64,000 nt of DNA from Flectobacillus roseus. Lineage in GTDB: Bacteria; Bacteroidota; Bacteroidia; Cytophagales; Spirosomataceae. Below the pieces are notes generated by a model. That model searched no databases. It saw only the letters and a list, made by a program, of their open reading frames with translations, and was not told where the DNA came from. The first letter of the stretch is position 1; each line of letters opens with the position of its first letter. Below, one piece after another: positions 9,967-18,368 of the stretch. The position numbers and the translations under genes were made by a program. The stretch lies in the NCBI RefSeq assembly GCF_030056665.1, contig NZ_JASHIG010000004.1; one strand, written 5' to 3'.

Positions 9967-10719
9967 TTATCGCTCAATTTTGCCTGCTTTCAAGAATATT
10001 GGAAAGCTCACTTGGAACGTCAAATCTTCAGCGTATTTCTCTCTGCATTGCTGTACAAATTCCGTAACAGGATTATTTCCATTTTGCTGAATATATTTTT
10101 GGACGCTCGACCATGTATTTAGATACCCTTCCAACTGGTTAAAATTCCAAAAATATCGCATCGAAAACTCAGGCGTTGGAATAGACTCAAAAGGGAAAGG
10201 AATCGTAGTGTATTTTTGGTCGATATGACCACGTTCACCATCCCAGTATGAGCCAATTTGTTCTTGATAAAAGTGTTGAAAATCTTGATTCAAACTTGGA
10301 TATTCTTCTATCAACAAGGTGCCATATCCCCAAAAAGCTAATAGGGCATTCGGTTTTGCAATTCGTTTGATTTCTTGGTAAAAGGCATCAAAATTAAACC
10401 AGTGAATGGCTTGTCCTACTGTGATTAAATCAAATGTAGCATCTGCAAAAGGTGTTTTTTCAGCCTGCGAGATTTGATAATGGATATTGCTCGCCTGAAA
10501 AGCATTATCTAACTGCTTTTGACTAATATCTGTAGCTTCGACTTGTTGAAAGTTTTGAGCTAAAACTCTTGCAACTTGACCATTACCCGTGGCACAATCC
10601 CAAGCATTTTCAAACTTATCCACATGTTGGAAGATAAAGTCATAAAGCTCTTGTGGATAAGTCGGGCGAAACTGGGCATATAAATTGGCTTGTGTTGAAA
10701 ATCTGTCTTTGGGAAGCAT
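9967..10719 (-). CDS. Class I SAM-dependent methyltransferase
   Basis: A 250-residue cytoplasmic protein with the SAM-binding motif I as DCATGNGQVA (about 40-49), an acidic end of the second strand (VEATDIS), and TPFADATFDLITVGQAIHWF, the motif II/III region of the Methyltransf_11 family. The opening FSTQANLYAQFRPTYP is typical of the yeast Tmt1/Crg1-like small-molecule methyltransferases. The substrate is unknown. It is followed on the same strand by the M4 gene and preceded by a lipoprotein gene 43 bp away, so it could be co-transcribed with the latter. Two DnaA-box 9-mers lie inside it (10616-10624 and 10652-10660). Confidence 0.85.
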   Translation of the reverse strand: MLPKDRFSTQANLYAQFRPTYPQELYDFIFQHVDKFENAWDCATGNGQVARVLAQNFQQVEATDISQKQLDNAFQASNIHYQISQAEKTPFADATFDLITVGQAIHWFNFDAFYQEIKRIAKPNALLAFWGYGTLLIEEYPSLNQDFQHFYQEQIGSYWDGERGHIDQKYTTIPFPFESIPTPEFSMRYFWNFNQLEGYLNTWSSVQKYIQQNGNNPVTEFVQQCREKYAEDLTFQVSFPIFLKAGKIER

Positions 10720-10762
10720 AAATACATTGAGATTGCTTAAATGTTTTTATCTATTTTCAATC

Positions 10763-11164
10763 CTAGTTTTTGATTTTATCCATCAGTGACTGATAAAATG
10801 TTTTGATAGAATCATTGACATTCTTAGGGTTAGTCCATTGGGTTTTGTAAGAAAATTTTTTACCCTCCGAAAAAACGAGATAATGATTCATATTACCCGT
10901 TTCACTCTGTGACAAACTATCCAGATGAAGCCCTTGTACAGTCTTGAATATTTTTTTGGTTTGAGCTTTTGTGAGCTTCTGAATAACCTTTACCGAGTCG
11001 CTTTTATTGGTTCGATAAAGAATTTCTCCAGAAGGTTTAATGGTATATGATTGCCATAAATTAGCAAATCCACCACCCGAACCAACGATAATTTCTTGTT
11101 CTTTGGGAATACTTTTGCAGGCAAATACGCCAAAAATGAAGCTAAAGAGTATGAGTTTTTTCAT
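10763..11164 (-). CDS. Small predicted lipoprotein, unknown function
   Basis: A 133-residue protein beginning MKKLILFSFIFGVFACKS, a hydrophobic signal ending in a lipobox-like GVFAC, so probably lipid-anchored. I start it at 11164; an in-frame ATG three codons upstream (11173) is also possible. The mature part has a GSGGGFANLWQSYTI stretch and alternating charged and hydrophobic residues, suggesting a small beta-rich domain, and mentions no known catalytic motif. Similar short lipoproteins with a GGGF...Y.I...G motif are common in Bacteroidota, but I cannot name a function. The R5 foldback lies just upstream. Confidence 0.7.
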   Translation of the reverse strand: MKKLILFSFIFGVFACKSIPKEQEIIVGSGGGFANLWQSYTIKPSGEILYRTNKSDSVKVIQKLTKAQTKKIFKTVQGLHLDSLSQSETGNMNHYLVFSEGKKFSYKTQWTNPKNVNDSIKTFYQSLMDKIKN

Positions 11165-11187
11165 AAAATCCATGTTTAGGACTTAGT

Positions 11188-11344
11188 ACTGTACGAAGGA
11201 TTTCAAACTATTTCAGATTTGGGATTTCTGATTTCGGAAATATGAGAGATATGTCTTTATTTTTTACAAAATATATGTACTTACACTTCCGAAATCCAAC
11301 ATCCGATATCCGAAATAAACAGTTTTTATAATCCTTCGTACAGT
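11188..11344. repeat. R5 foldback element with 15-bp perfect terminal inverted repeats
   Basis: ACTGTACGAAGGATT (11188-11202) and AATCCTTCGTACAGT (11330-11344) are perfect inverted repeats. Inside them the sequence is again an imperfect palindrome: left ATTTCAGATTTGGGATTTC, and on the opposite strand of the right side ATTTCGGATATCGGATGTT, each followed by a TTTCGGAA word. The total is 157 bp with no coding potential. It lies upstream of a lipoprotein gene. Only one copy is seen in this window. Confidence 0.7.
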
Positions 11345-11371
11345 CTTATTTAGGAATCGGGTATCTAAAAA

Positions 11372-11406
11372 AATATCGGGTAAAGTTATACACTCTACCC
11401 GATATT
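11372..11406 (-). terminator. Rho-independent terminator of the M20 peptidase gene
   Basis: On the minus strand AATATCGGGTA and TACCCGATATT form an 11-bp stem (arms 11396-11406 and 11372-11382) followed by a seven-base T run. It lies 30 bp after the stop codon at 11436. Confidence 0.85.
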
Positions 11407-11435
11407 CATATAGTTGTATTTGAGAAAATTATAGC

Positions 11436-12620
11436 TTACAAGGTCTGTAACTCTTGAACGGTCAACCAGCTCATTAAGCCAGCGCCAATTTCTAGCGCAT
11501 TTTCATCAATATCAAACGTTGGCGTATGTACTCCTGAAATAATTCCTCTTTCCTCATTGCGAGTTCCTAAACGGTAAAAACAAGCATCTACATGATGTGT
11601 ATAGAAAGCAAAATCTTCAGCTGCTAACCAAATATCCAAATCAATCACATTTTCCTGTCCCATATAATCAATCGCAGCACCTTTCATACGACGCGTTAAT
11701 TCTGGTTCATTTTGTAAGAAAGGATATCCTTTTTGGATAAATACCTCACATGTTCCACCCATAGCTTCAGCAGTTAGCTCGGCAATTTTTCTGATTTTTT
11801 CTAAACCTTCGGCACGCCATTGCTCGTCCATTGCTCTGAAAGTACCTTCGATATATACCTCATTTGGAATAACATTGGTTGCTCCATTGGCAATTACCTT
11901 TCCAAAAGTCAATACCGAGGGATAGCGAGGATTACGGTTACGAGAAATGATTTGTTGCATTGACACAATGATATGAGAAGCAATCAAAACAGGGTCGATA
12001 CAGTTTTCAGGCATAGCACCATGTCCACCTTTTCCTTTTACAGTTAAGTATAACTCATCTGCCGAAGCCATGTACATTCCTTCACGGAAACCGATCTTTC
12101 CTACAGGAATATTTGGAGCTACATGCTGTCCTAGCATTTTGTGAGGCGCAGGATTTTGTAATGCACCTTGCTCAATCATGATACTAGCACCACCTGGGGC
12201 TTTTTCTTCAGCAGGTTGGAATACCAATTTTACGGTTCCTTCAAAATCATTTTTGAGTTGACTCAAAATTCGTGAAGTTCCCAACAACGAAGCTGTGTGC
12301 ACATCGTGCCCACACGCGTGCATGACGCCAGGATTTTGTGATTTATAAGGTACGTCATTGGCTTCAACAATCGGTAAAGCATCCATATCCGCACGCAAAG
12401 CCACTACTTTTGTACTAGGATTGCGCCCTTCGATAGTTGCCACCAAACCCGTGTTAGCAATTTCGGTAGGAGTAATCCCCATCGATTTGAGTTGCTCGGC
12501 TACGTATTTTTGTGTATTAAATTCTTGGAACGAAAGCTCAGGGTTTGTGTGCAAATAACGACGATTGGCCACAAACTCACCCGCCATGGATGCAGCTAAT
12601 TGTTTAATTTTATCTTTCAT
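11436..12620 (-). CDS. M20 family amidohydrolase (HipO/AmhX-like)
   Basis: A 394-residue cytosolic metal-dependent hydrolase. Family signatures are RADMDALPI (about 75-83), HACGHDVHTA with the first metal histidine, PAEEKAPGGA with the catalytic Glu pair, and HGAMPE in the lid/dimerisation domain. Members cleave N-acyl amino acids, hippurate, or indole-amino-acid conjugates; the real substrate cannot be told. I place the start at 12620 (MKDKIKQLAA), since the upstream ATG adds eight unrelated residues. It lies downstream of the M61 peptidase on the same strand (75 bp), so a peptide-degradation operon is plausible. A strong terminator follows it. Confidence 0.92.
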   Translation of the reverse strand: MKDKIKQLAASMAGEFVANRRYLHTNPELSFQEFNTQKYVAEQLKSMGITPTEIANTGLVATIEGRNPSTKVVALRADMDALPIVEANDVPYKSQNPGVMHACGHDVHTASLLGTSRILSQLKNDFEGTVKLVFQPAEEKAPGGASIMIEQGALQNPAPHKMLGQHVAPNIPVGKIGFREGMYMASADELYLTVKGKGGHGAMPENCIDPVLIASHIIVSMQQIISRNRNPRYPSVLTFGKVIANGATNVIPNEVYIEGTFRAMDEQWRAEGLEKIRKIAELTAEAMGGTCEVFIQKGYPFLQNEPELTRRMKGAAIDYMGQENVIDLDIWLAAEDFAFYTHHVDACFYRLGTRNEERGIISGVHTPTFDIDENALEIGAGLMSWLTVQELQTL

Positions 12621-12695
12621 TTTTCTAAATATTTCGAGTAGCAATAGGTCACTTACAGACCAATTTGGACGACAAAGTTACATCACAACTAGTCT

Positions 12696-14147
12696 TTAGC
12701 CCAACCAATTACGTAAATTCTCATTATCATGATCTACTTGACCGATAGTTAAGCGAAGGTTTTCGTCAAAACTAGCTTCAATTCCGTACCATGCCAAGCG
12801 TGTTTTTACTTGTTCTTGCAAAGGAATGCTTCCTGAAATGCATTCGGCAAAATAGGTTTCCAAACTACCTCCAAATACATCCTCGGCTAGTTTTTTATAA
12901 TCATTCAATGAATAACCGAAACCTGACTCTCCGAAATTTTCCCACATCAATCGCATAATATCATGAATAGATTTTTCATGTTGCGTTGCTTCACGAATCA
13001 ATCCATCCAATAAAAAGGCAACAACTGCCCCTTTGTTATAAATTGATACACGACGATTAGGAATAGAAGGCACATAACCATCAAGCCACAAGTCAAACGA
13101 AGCCTCTACTAACGACATAGATGATAGTCCATCTTCTTCAAAATGGCGGCGAATAGTAGTTGTAAATTCCTTTAGATAGGCATCAAGACTAAATACACCT
13201 GACTGTTTTAAGAAAACATCCCCTAAATACGTCGTAACACCTTCTGCCACAAAGCCTGTTGGAAAATAATTTTCTTTAGTAAAATCATAAGGCATCATTT
13301 CCACTGGACGAATCTTACAAATATTCCAAGCGTGGTACAGTTCATGAGAACTTACGCCCAATAAATCGGTGTAAAGACCATCACCCTCTGTATCTGGACC
13401 TAATACAATCATGGTTGAGTTACGATGCTCAACGCCATGATAGAAGGCTACAGGCAATATCCAGTTGATAAAATGGTAGTCTTTTTCAGGGAAATCTCCC
13501 ATTATGTCTATTTGTTTTTCAGAAAAACTAGCAAAGTCTGAAAGAATTTTCTCCCAGTTTGGTTGATAATTTCCCAAAAACCAAACATAAAATTGAATAC
13601 CCGCAGCCTTATACGTTTGGCACTGTAAATATGGACTAGCCAATACTGGCGAATCTACCAACTGGTAATAATCTTGTGCCAATAAAGTCTTTCCTTCAAT
13701 AGGCATTCCACAAGCAATTTTGTATTCGTCGGCTACTCCAAGTTCAACCGTACAAGGCTCATGCATGCGCCCACTTACATAAGGCAGACAGTTTACGAAG
13801 TTGACATACATAGTATTTTCGTCTACATACGAGCTACCCGCATTAGCAAAAACGCCTTTAGGATGTTGAATATAAGCGTAATAACGAAGTCTAATAGTTA
13901 ATTTTGAGATATTTTTGGTATAGACTTTCCAGCGGTCTTTGTTTACTTTATGAAACTCCACGGGGTTTTGCTGTTCGTCAAAAATTTCGAACGTTTGAAT
14001 ATTTTTAGCAAAATTCTGTAGCTCATAACGTCCCGGACGCCAAGCAGGTAATTGAATTTTTATACGGTCAGATGTAATATTCTCCACCTCCAATTCTACA
14101 GTTAAGAAATGGTTTTGTGGATTTTCTGCATAAATTTTGTATCTCAT
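12696..14147 (-). CDS. M61 family metallopeptidase (glycyl aminopeptidase type), short form
   Basis: A 483-residue protein with an N-terminal beta-rich M61 domain (RYELQNFAKNI) and catalytic SSHELYHAWN: H268 and H272 bind zinc with E302 (FVAEG) as third ligand, and E269 is the general base. Family members remove N-terminal Gly or Ala from peptides. Most bacterial members have near 600 residues because of a C-terminal PDZ domain; this one stops at ...NENLRNWLG with no room for it. No signal peptide is seen, so it is probably cytoplasmic. It is first in a minus-strand series with the M20 gene and divergent from rpmH. Confidence 0.88.
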   Translation of the reverse strand: MRYKIYAENPQNHFLTVELEVENITSDRIKIQLPAWRPGRYELQNFAKNIQTFEIFDEQQNPVEFHKVNKDRWKVYTKNISKLTIRLRYYAYIQHPKGVFANAGSSYVDENTMYVNFVNCLPYVSGRMHEPCTVELGVADEYKIACGMPIEGKTLLAQDYYQLVDSPVLASPYLQCQTYKAAGIQFYVWFLGNYQPNWEKILSDFASFSEKQIDIMGDFPEKDYHFINWILPVAFYHGVEHRNSTMIVLGPDTEGDGLYTDLLGVSSHELYHAWNICKIRPVEMMPYDFTKENYFPTGFVAEGVTTYLGDVFLKQSGVFSLDAYLKEFTTTIRRHFEEDGLSSMSLVEASFDLWLDGYVPSIPNRRVSIYNKGAVVAFLLDGLIREATQHEKSIHDIMRLMWENFGESGFGYSLNDYKKLAEDVFGGSLETYFAECISGSIPLQEQVKTRLAWYGIEASFDENLRLTIGQVDHDNENLRNWLG

Positions 14148-14249
14148 ATTTTATTGATATAGCTAAAGCCGCAAGGTACTATTATTCACAAAGAATCCAA
14201 AGTAACTCATAATCAACCTCCAAGCATTTAGAATCTTTTGTAAAAGTAG

Positions 14250-14280
14250 TTTGCAATTAAAAAATAATTGAGTACCTTTG
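14250..14280 (+). promoter_or_regulatory. Canonical Bacteroidota promoter of rpmH-rnpA
   Basis: TTTG (14250-14253), a spacer of exactly 19 bp, and TACCTTTG (14273-14280) match the primary sigma-factor consensus TTTG-N19-TAnnTTTG at every fixed position. Transcription would start near 14287, leaving a leader of about 130 nt before rpmH. This is the best promoter in the window. Confidence 0.8.
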
Positions 14281-14419
14281 CAGTCCTAATTTCGGGGCAA
14301 AAGATTTTTGTATTTTGAAAATTTTCACTGATACTTCAGACATCCTTTGATAATTTTTCAAAATATCTCTGAAAATCAGTCAGTTCATATTGTAAAAGGC
14401 ATTTCAATTTTCAATAGCA

Positions 14420-14575
14420 ATGAAAAGAACGTTTCAACCATCGGTAAGAAAGAGAAAAAACAAGCACGGATTCCGTGAAAGAATGTCAACTGCAAATGGT
14501 CGCCGTGTATTGGCAGCTCGCCGTGCAAGAGGAAGACACAAATTGACAGTTTCAGACGAGAAGAGAGGTAAATAA
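14420..14575 (+). CDS. rpmH: 50S ribosomal protein L34
   Basis: A 51-residue, highly basic protein, MKRTFQPSVRKRKNKHGF..., that matches L34 along its whole length (RERMSTANGRRVLAARRARGR). L34 is a late-assembling component of the large ribosomal subunit. It precedes rnpA by 72 bp, the conserved bacterial order. The upstream leader is about 130 nt after a consensus promoter. The short length and identity leave little doubt. Confidence 0.98.
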   Translation: MKRTFQPSVRKRKNKHGFRERMSTANGRRVLAARRARGRHKLTVSDEKRGK

Positions 14576-14647
14576 TACAAAGTTTCTGCGTTTCGTGTTT
14601 CAAGTATCGTGTGAACAGTTGCTCAACGCGATTCCAGAGACACTTAC

Positions 14648-15046
14648 ATGAGACTTTGCATGAAAGCAACTTTAAAGAAATCTGAACGACTTTCCAGTAA
14701 GAAGGTAATTGGTTCCCTCTTTGATAAGGGTAGTGAAAACACCAAATCGGTTTTTCTCTACCCTTTTCGTGTTTCTTATTTTCTACAAGAATTATCTCAC
14801 GAAAATACAGAACCTACACTTCCTCAGATGCTTATCTCTGTATCTAAGCGCTACTTTAAACATGCTGTTGACCGTAACTTAGTCAAACGTCGCACCAGAG
14901 AAGCTTATCGTCTCAACAAATCTATCCTGCTTCAAAAAAAAGACAGCCCTCTACCAGCATCCATCGCTTTTGTGTATATTGGTAAAAAAATCGAAGACTT
15001 CGCTAAAATCGAAAAGTCGATGAAGAGTATTTTGCATAAAATGTAA
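14648..15046 (+). CDS. rnpA: Ribonuclease P protein component
   Basis: A 132-residue basic protein with the RNase P protein signature AVDRNLVKRRTREAYRLNK (about 76-94), equivalent to the RNR motif that binds the RNA subunit. It helps the RNase P RNA remove 5' leaders from tRNA precursors. The first ATG at 14648 gives MRLCMKATLKKSERL; the ATG at 14660 is an equally likely start, since family members begin near the KKSERL motif. It follows rpmH as in most bacteria. Repeat R3 begins within its TAA stop codon (15044-15046). Confidence 0.95.
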   Translation: MRLCMKATLKKSERLSSKKVIGSLFDKGSENTKSVFLYPFRVSYFLQELSHENTEPTLPQMLISVSKRYFKHAVDRNLVKRRTREAYRLNKSILLQKKDSPLPASIAFVYIGKKIEDFAKIEKSMKSILHKM

Positions 15047-15134
15047 TTTTACCCGCAATATGCTTTAAGCAATATGTCGTAAGCTAAAAGCTGTACTTAC
15101 CTAATGCCTAAGCTTACAGCCTAGCGCATAATTA
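15045..15134 (+). repeat. Dispersed repeat R3, copy 2, touching the rnpA stop codon
   Basis: This copy runs from AATTTTACCCGCAATA to CTAGCGCATAATTA, with middle words GCTTTAAGC, GTAAGC and GCCTAAGCTTACAGCC. It is the same family as 178-256 and 33367-33458. Its first two bases are the last two of the rnpA stop codon. The rest of the gap to the next gene (15135-15237) shows no recognisable signal. Confidence 0.65.
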
Positions 15135-15237
15135 TCCAGTTTTGCCGAGTTACTTAAGTTTTTTGTTATACAAAATAACACAATCGCTTTAGCTTCGTTA
15201 TATTCTTATTGGTGTAGAAAGCTGAATTAATCCTATT

Positions 15238-16902
15238 ATGAAATTAAAACGACCTTACCGAGCCCTTTTGGCGACTTCTGCTCTTGTTGGAAGTTTATCT
15301 CTCGCTTCATTTACCGACCAAGGAGAGCGTTTTTTTGAAATTGCCAAAAACCTTGATATTTATGCTACGCTTTTCAAGGAGCTCAATCGCTATTACGTCG
15401 ACGAAATAAATCCAAATCGTACTATCAAAATGTCTATCGACGCTATGTTGAAGTCATTTGACCCATATACCGTGTTCTATGCCGAAGACGATATTGAGGA
15501 TTACATGACCATGACCACTGGTAAGTACAACGGCATTGGTATTGTAACAGGCAATCGTTCGGGGCGTATTACTGTAATGGCTATCGACGAAGGAACACCA
15601 GCTGAAAAATCTGGCTTGCGTATTGGTGACGAAATTGTAAAAGTAGACGGCATCGAACTTAGTAAAAAAGGTATCGACCCCGGCAAACTTATCAAAGGTC
15701 AAACAGGTACTGTAGTAAAACTTACCGTAAAACGTTATGGTAGCAATAAACTTGAAGATATTAGCGTAACGCGTGATGTCGTGAAAATGAAAAATGTCAC
15801 TTACTACGGCATGATCAACGACGAAGTGGGCTATATCGACCTGAAGGACTTTAATACCACCGCTGCCAAGGAAGTTCGTCAGGCATTTGCTGAATTGAAG
15901 GAAAAAGGCATGAAAAAACTTATCCTTGACCTGAGAGAAAACCCTGGTGGTCTCTTGAATATGGCAGTAGATATTTGTAATATTTTCTTACCGAAAGATT
16001 CAGAAATTGTTTCAACCAAAGGAAAAGTTGAAGAATGGAATAAAACCTATTCGGGGGTAAAAGCGGCTGTAGATGTAGATATGCCGATTTCGGTATTGAC
16101 CAACTCGCGAAGTGCTTCGGCTGCTGAAATTGTTGCTGGTGTAATTCAAGACTACGACCGTGGAGTTTTGGTTGGACAAAGAAGTTATGGAAAAGGCTTG
16201 GTTCAAATCACACGTGATTTGCCTTACAATACCAAACTCAAAGTAACTACTGCCAAATACTATATTCCAAGTGGTCGTTGTATTCAGGCGATTGACTATA
16301 GCCACCGCAACCCAGATGGTAGTGTAGGAAAAGTACCAGATTCGCTTATGACGGCTTTCAAAACTGTCCGTAGTGGTCGTACCGTTTATGATGGTGGAGG
16401 AATTTTACCTGATATTGAAGTTGAAAAGCCAATTCCTGCGGTAGTAACTCAATCTTTATCGGGTCGTTTGATTTTGTTTGATTATGCTATCAAATACCAT
16501 TTCGAGCATCCGAGCATTAAGCCTGCCAAGGAGTTTTCTTTGAGTGATGCCGAATATCAAGACTTTGTTAAATGGGCAGCCACGCAAACGTTTGACTATA
16601 CCACTCAGGCTGAAAAAGACTTGAATGAACTTGAAGCTTCTGCAAAAAAAGAAAGATATTACGACGCTGTAGCTGACCAATTGAAAGCTTTGCGCACAAA
16701 ACTTTCGCACAACAAAGAAGCGGATATGATGAAGTTTAAGGATGAAATCAAAACAGCTTTGGAGCAAGAAATTGTGGTACATTATTATTTACAAAAAGGT
16801 ACTCGTGAACAATCATTTGCCAAAGACCCAGAAATACAAGCTGCACTCAAGTTGTTTGGCGATATGAACCGCTATAACAATATCTTGAAAGGAAAGAAAT
16901 AG
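15238..16902 (+). CDS. C-terminal processing S41 peptidase (CtpA type)
   Basis: A 554-residue exported protease. An N-terminal hydrophobic segment (about 8-25) serves as signal or anchor. A PDZ domain follows (GIGIVTGNRSG...GTPAEKSGLRIGDEIVKVDG, about 95-180). The S41 core has the dyad S294 (RSASAAEI) and K319 (SYGKGLVQ), 25 residues apart as in plant D1 protease. The ~180-residue C-terminal extension is charged and helical. Such proteases cleave C-terminal tails of envelope proteins in the periplasm. It follows rnpA at 192 bp, so it may have its own promoter. Confidence 0.93.
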   Translation: MKLKRPYRALLATSALVGSLSLASFTDQGERFFEIAKNLDIYATLFKELNRYYVDEINPNRTIKMSIDAMLKSFDPYTVFYAEDDIEDYMTMTTGKYNGIGIVTGNRSGRITVMAIDEGTPAEKSGLRIGDEIVKVDGIELSKKGIDPGKLIKGQTGTVVKLTVKRYGSNKLEDISVTRDVVKMKNVTYYGMINDEVGYIDLKDFNTTAAKEVRQAFAELKEKGMKKLILDLRENPGGLLNMAVDICNIFLPKDSEIVSTKGKVEEWNKTYSGVKAAVDVDMPISVLTNSRSASAAEIVAGVIQDYDRGVLVGQRSYGKGLVQITRDLPYNTKLKVTTAKYYIPSGRCIQAIDYSHRNPDGSVGKVPDSLMTAFKTVRSGRTVYDGGGILPDIEVEKPIPAVVTQSLSGRLILFDYAIKYHFEHPSIKPAKEFSLSDAEYQDFVKWAATQTFDYTTQAEKDLNELEASAKKERYYDAVADQLKALRTKLSHNKEADMMKFKDEIKTALEQEIVVHYYLQKGTREQSFAKDPEIQAALKLFGDMNRYNNILKGKK

Positions 16903-17039
16903 TATTCTGGCCGTAAATATTTCGTAAATTTGTGTGCTTGGGGAGCAATTCTCAAGCACATTTTTGTTTAGATAGAGTGAGTTATTGATTTTACCCACTC
17001 ACCAATAAAAACATTCGCAAAGCGAAATCTCAAATCATT

Positions 17040-17735
17040 ATGTCTCTGATAGTTAGTATCGATACTTCGACCAAGGTTTGTTCTGTAGCATTACACAAAG
17101 AAGGCAAACTGTTAGGTCTTTCTGAATTATTTACTGAAAAATCGCATTCAGGTATGTTGACTACATTGATTGAAAATGTAGTTAAGCAAGCTGGCTATGA
17201 GCTTTCACAACTCGATGCCATTGCGGTTGCCAAAGGTCCAGGTTCTTATACTGGATTACGTATTGGGGTTTCTACAGCCAAAGGGCTTTCATTTGCCTTA
17301 GACAAGCCTTTATTATCCGTAAATACCCTCGAAGCCATGGCCGCACAGCTTAAAGATATGTACAGTGCCGACACGCTACTTTGCCCGATGATTGATGCAC
17401 GTCGTATGGAGGTTTACTGTGGTGTTTGGAATGCTGCTATGGAAAATATCAGTGAAATTGAAGCCAAAATTATTGACGAAACAGCTTTTATCACATTGTT
17501 AGAAAAACAGCCTATTGTATTTTTTGGAGATGGTGCTGCCAAGTGCAAAAGCCAAATCACTCATTCCAATGCTCTATTCCCTAATACAGATTTGTATCCT
17601 TCGGCTCGTACGGTAGGCGTATTAGCCTATAAGGCTTTTCAAGAACAGGCATTTGAAAATGTAGTAAGTTTTGAGCCTTTCTATTTAAAAGATTTTGTTG
17701 GAACAACTCCCAAAGCTGCCCAAAACAAAGCCTAA
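17040..17735 (+). CDS. tsaB: tRNA threonylcarbamoyladenosine biosynthesis protein TsaB
   Basis: A 231-residue member of the ASKHA fold, opening SLIVSIDTSTKVCSVAL and with AKGPGSYTGLRIGVSTAKG (about 64-82), the TsaB signature. TsaB pairs with TsaD and TsaE to transfer threonylcarbamoyl to A37 of ANN-decoding tRNAs. Length agrees with the family. It is followed 28 bp later by a DUF2480 gene, which suggests co-transcription. A TAAATTTG octamer at 16925-16932 could be the -7 element, though no matching -33 box is present. Confidence 0.95.
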   Translation: MSLIVSIDTSTKVCSVALHKEGKLLGLSELFTEKSHSGMLTTLIENVVKQAGYELSQLDAIAVAKGPGSYTGLRIGVSTAKGLSFALDKPLLSVNTLEAMAAQLKDMYSADTLLCPMIDARRMEVYCGVWNAAMENISEIEAKIIDETAFITLLEKQPIVFFGDGAAKCKSQITHSNALFPNTDLYPSARTVGVLAYKAFQEQAFENVVSFEPFYLKDFVGTTPKAAQNKA

Positions 17736-17763
17736 CATTTGTTGAGCATCAATCTTAAGTTTA

Positions 17764-18282
17764 ATGATTATGGAACTAGACGACCCAATTATCAATAAAG
17801 TAGCCAGCAGTGGATTGGTTACGCTCGACCTTGAAGATTATTATCACCAAGGCGAAAGAGTCATTTATGACTTGAAAGATAACTTATTCATGGGAATGAT
17901 TTTGAAAGAAAAAGATTTCCGTGAGTTTCTCAAAAATCATGATTGGTCTATTTATGAAGGCAAAAATGTAGCTGTTATTTGTTCAGAAGACGCGATTATT
18001 CCGACATGGGCATATATGCTTTTGGCACTTAAATTAAGTCCGTTTGCCAATGCGGTAGTATATGGAAATTTGGAACAATTAGAAGATAAGTTGTATTTTG
18101 ACGCTATTGCTAAAATCAATCCATTGGATTATGCAGATGCTAGAGTAGTGGTAAAAGGCTGCTCAAAAGTACCTGTTCCTACGTCAGCGTATGTAGAAAT
18201 CACTCAAAAACTCATGCCTCACGCCAAGAGCTTAATGTTTGGCGAGCCATGTAGTACAGTGCCTCTTTACAAGAAAAAATAG
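17764..18282 (+). CDS. DUF2480 family protein
   Basis: A 172-residue soluble protein (start at 17764, or at the second Met, 17770). The stretches NKVASSGLVTLDLEDYY, KEKDFREFL, AIIPTWAYMLLALKL and KVPVPTSAYVEIT match my memory of the Bacteroidota-restricted DUF2480 family along the whole length. No function is known; conserved KGCSKVPVP and EPCSTVP cysteines might bind a metal, which is speculation. It follows tsaB closely and ends 6 bp before a perfect 27-bp hairpin. Confidence 0.85.
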   Translation: MIMELDDPIINKVASSGLVTLDLEDYYHQGERVIYDLKDNLFMGMILKEKDFREFLKNHDWSIYEGKNVAVICSEDAIIPTWAYMLLALKLSPFANAVVYGNLEQLEDKLYFDAIAKINPLDYADARVVVKGCSKVPVPTSAYVEITQKLMPHAKSLMFGEPCSTVPLYKKK

Positions 18283-18287
18283 ATGTG

Positions 18288-18361
18288 ATTTGAAAATGTG
18301 ATGATTTGAAGATTTGGAAATGGTTGTATTTTCGAATCTTCAAATCATCACATTTTCAAAT
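18288..18361. terminator. Long R4 hairpin between convergent genes
   Basis: The arms 18288-18314 and 18335-18361 are perfectly complementary over 27 bp, with a 20-nt loop. The left arm reads ATTTGAAAATGTGATGAT and onward. It fills almost the whole gap between genes ending at 18282 and 18369, so it probably terminates both transcripts. Related sequence recurs, without the second arm, at 63775-63818 and 32549-32589. Confidence 0.7.
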
Positions 18362-18368
18362 TCCGAAA

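Noticed and set aside
14250..15240. Possible replication origin near rpmH-rnpA
   Set aside because: rpmH and rnpA are often near oriC/dnaA, but I found no DnaA-box cluster or dnaA gene between 14.1 and 15.3 kb.
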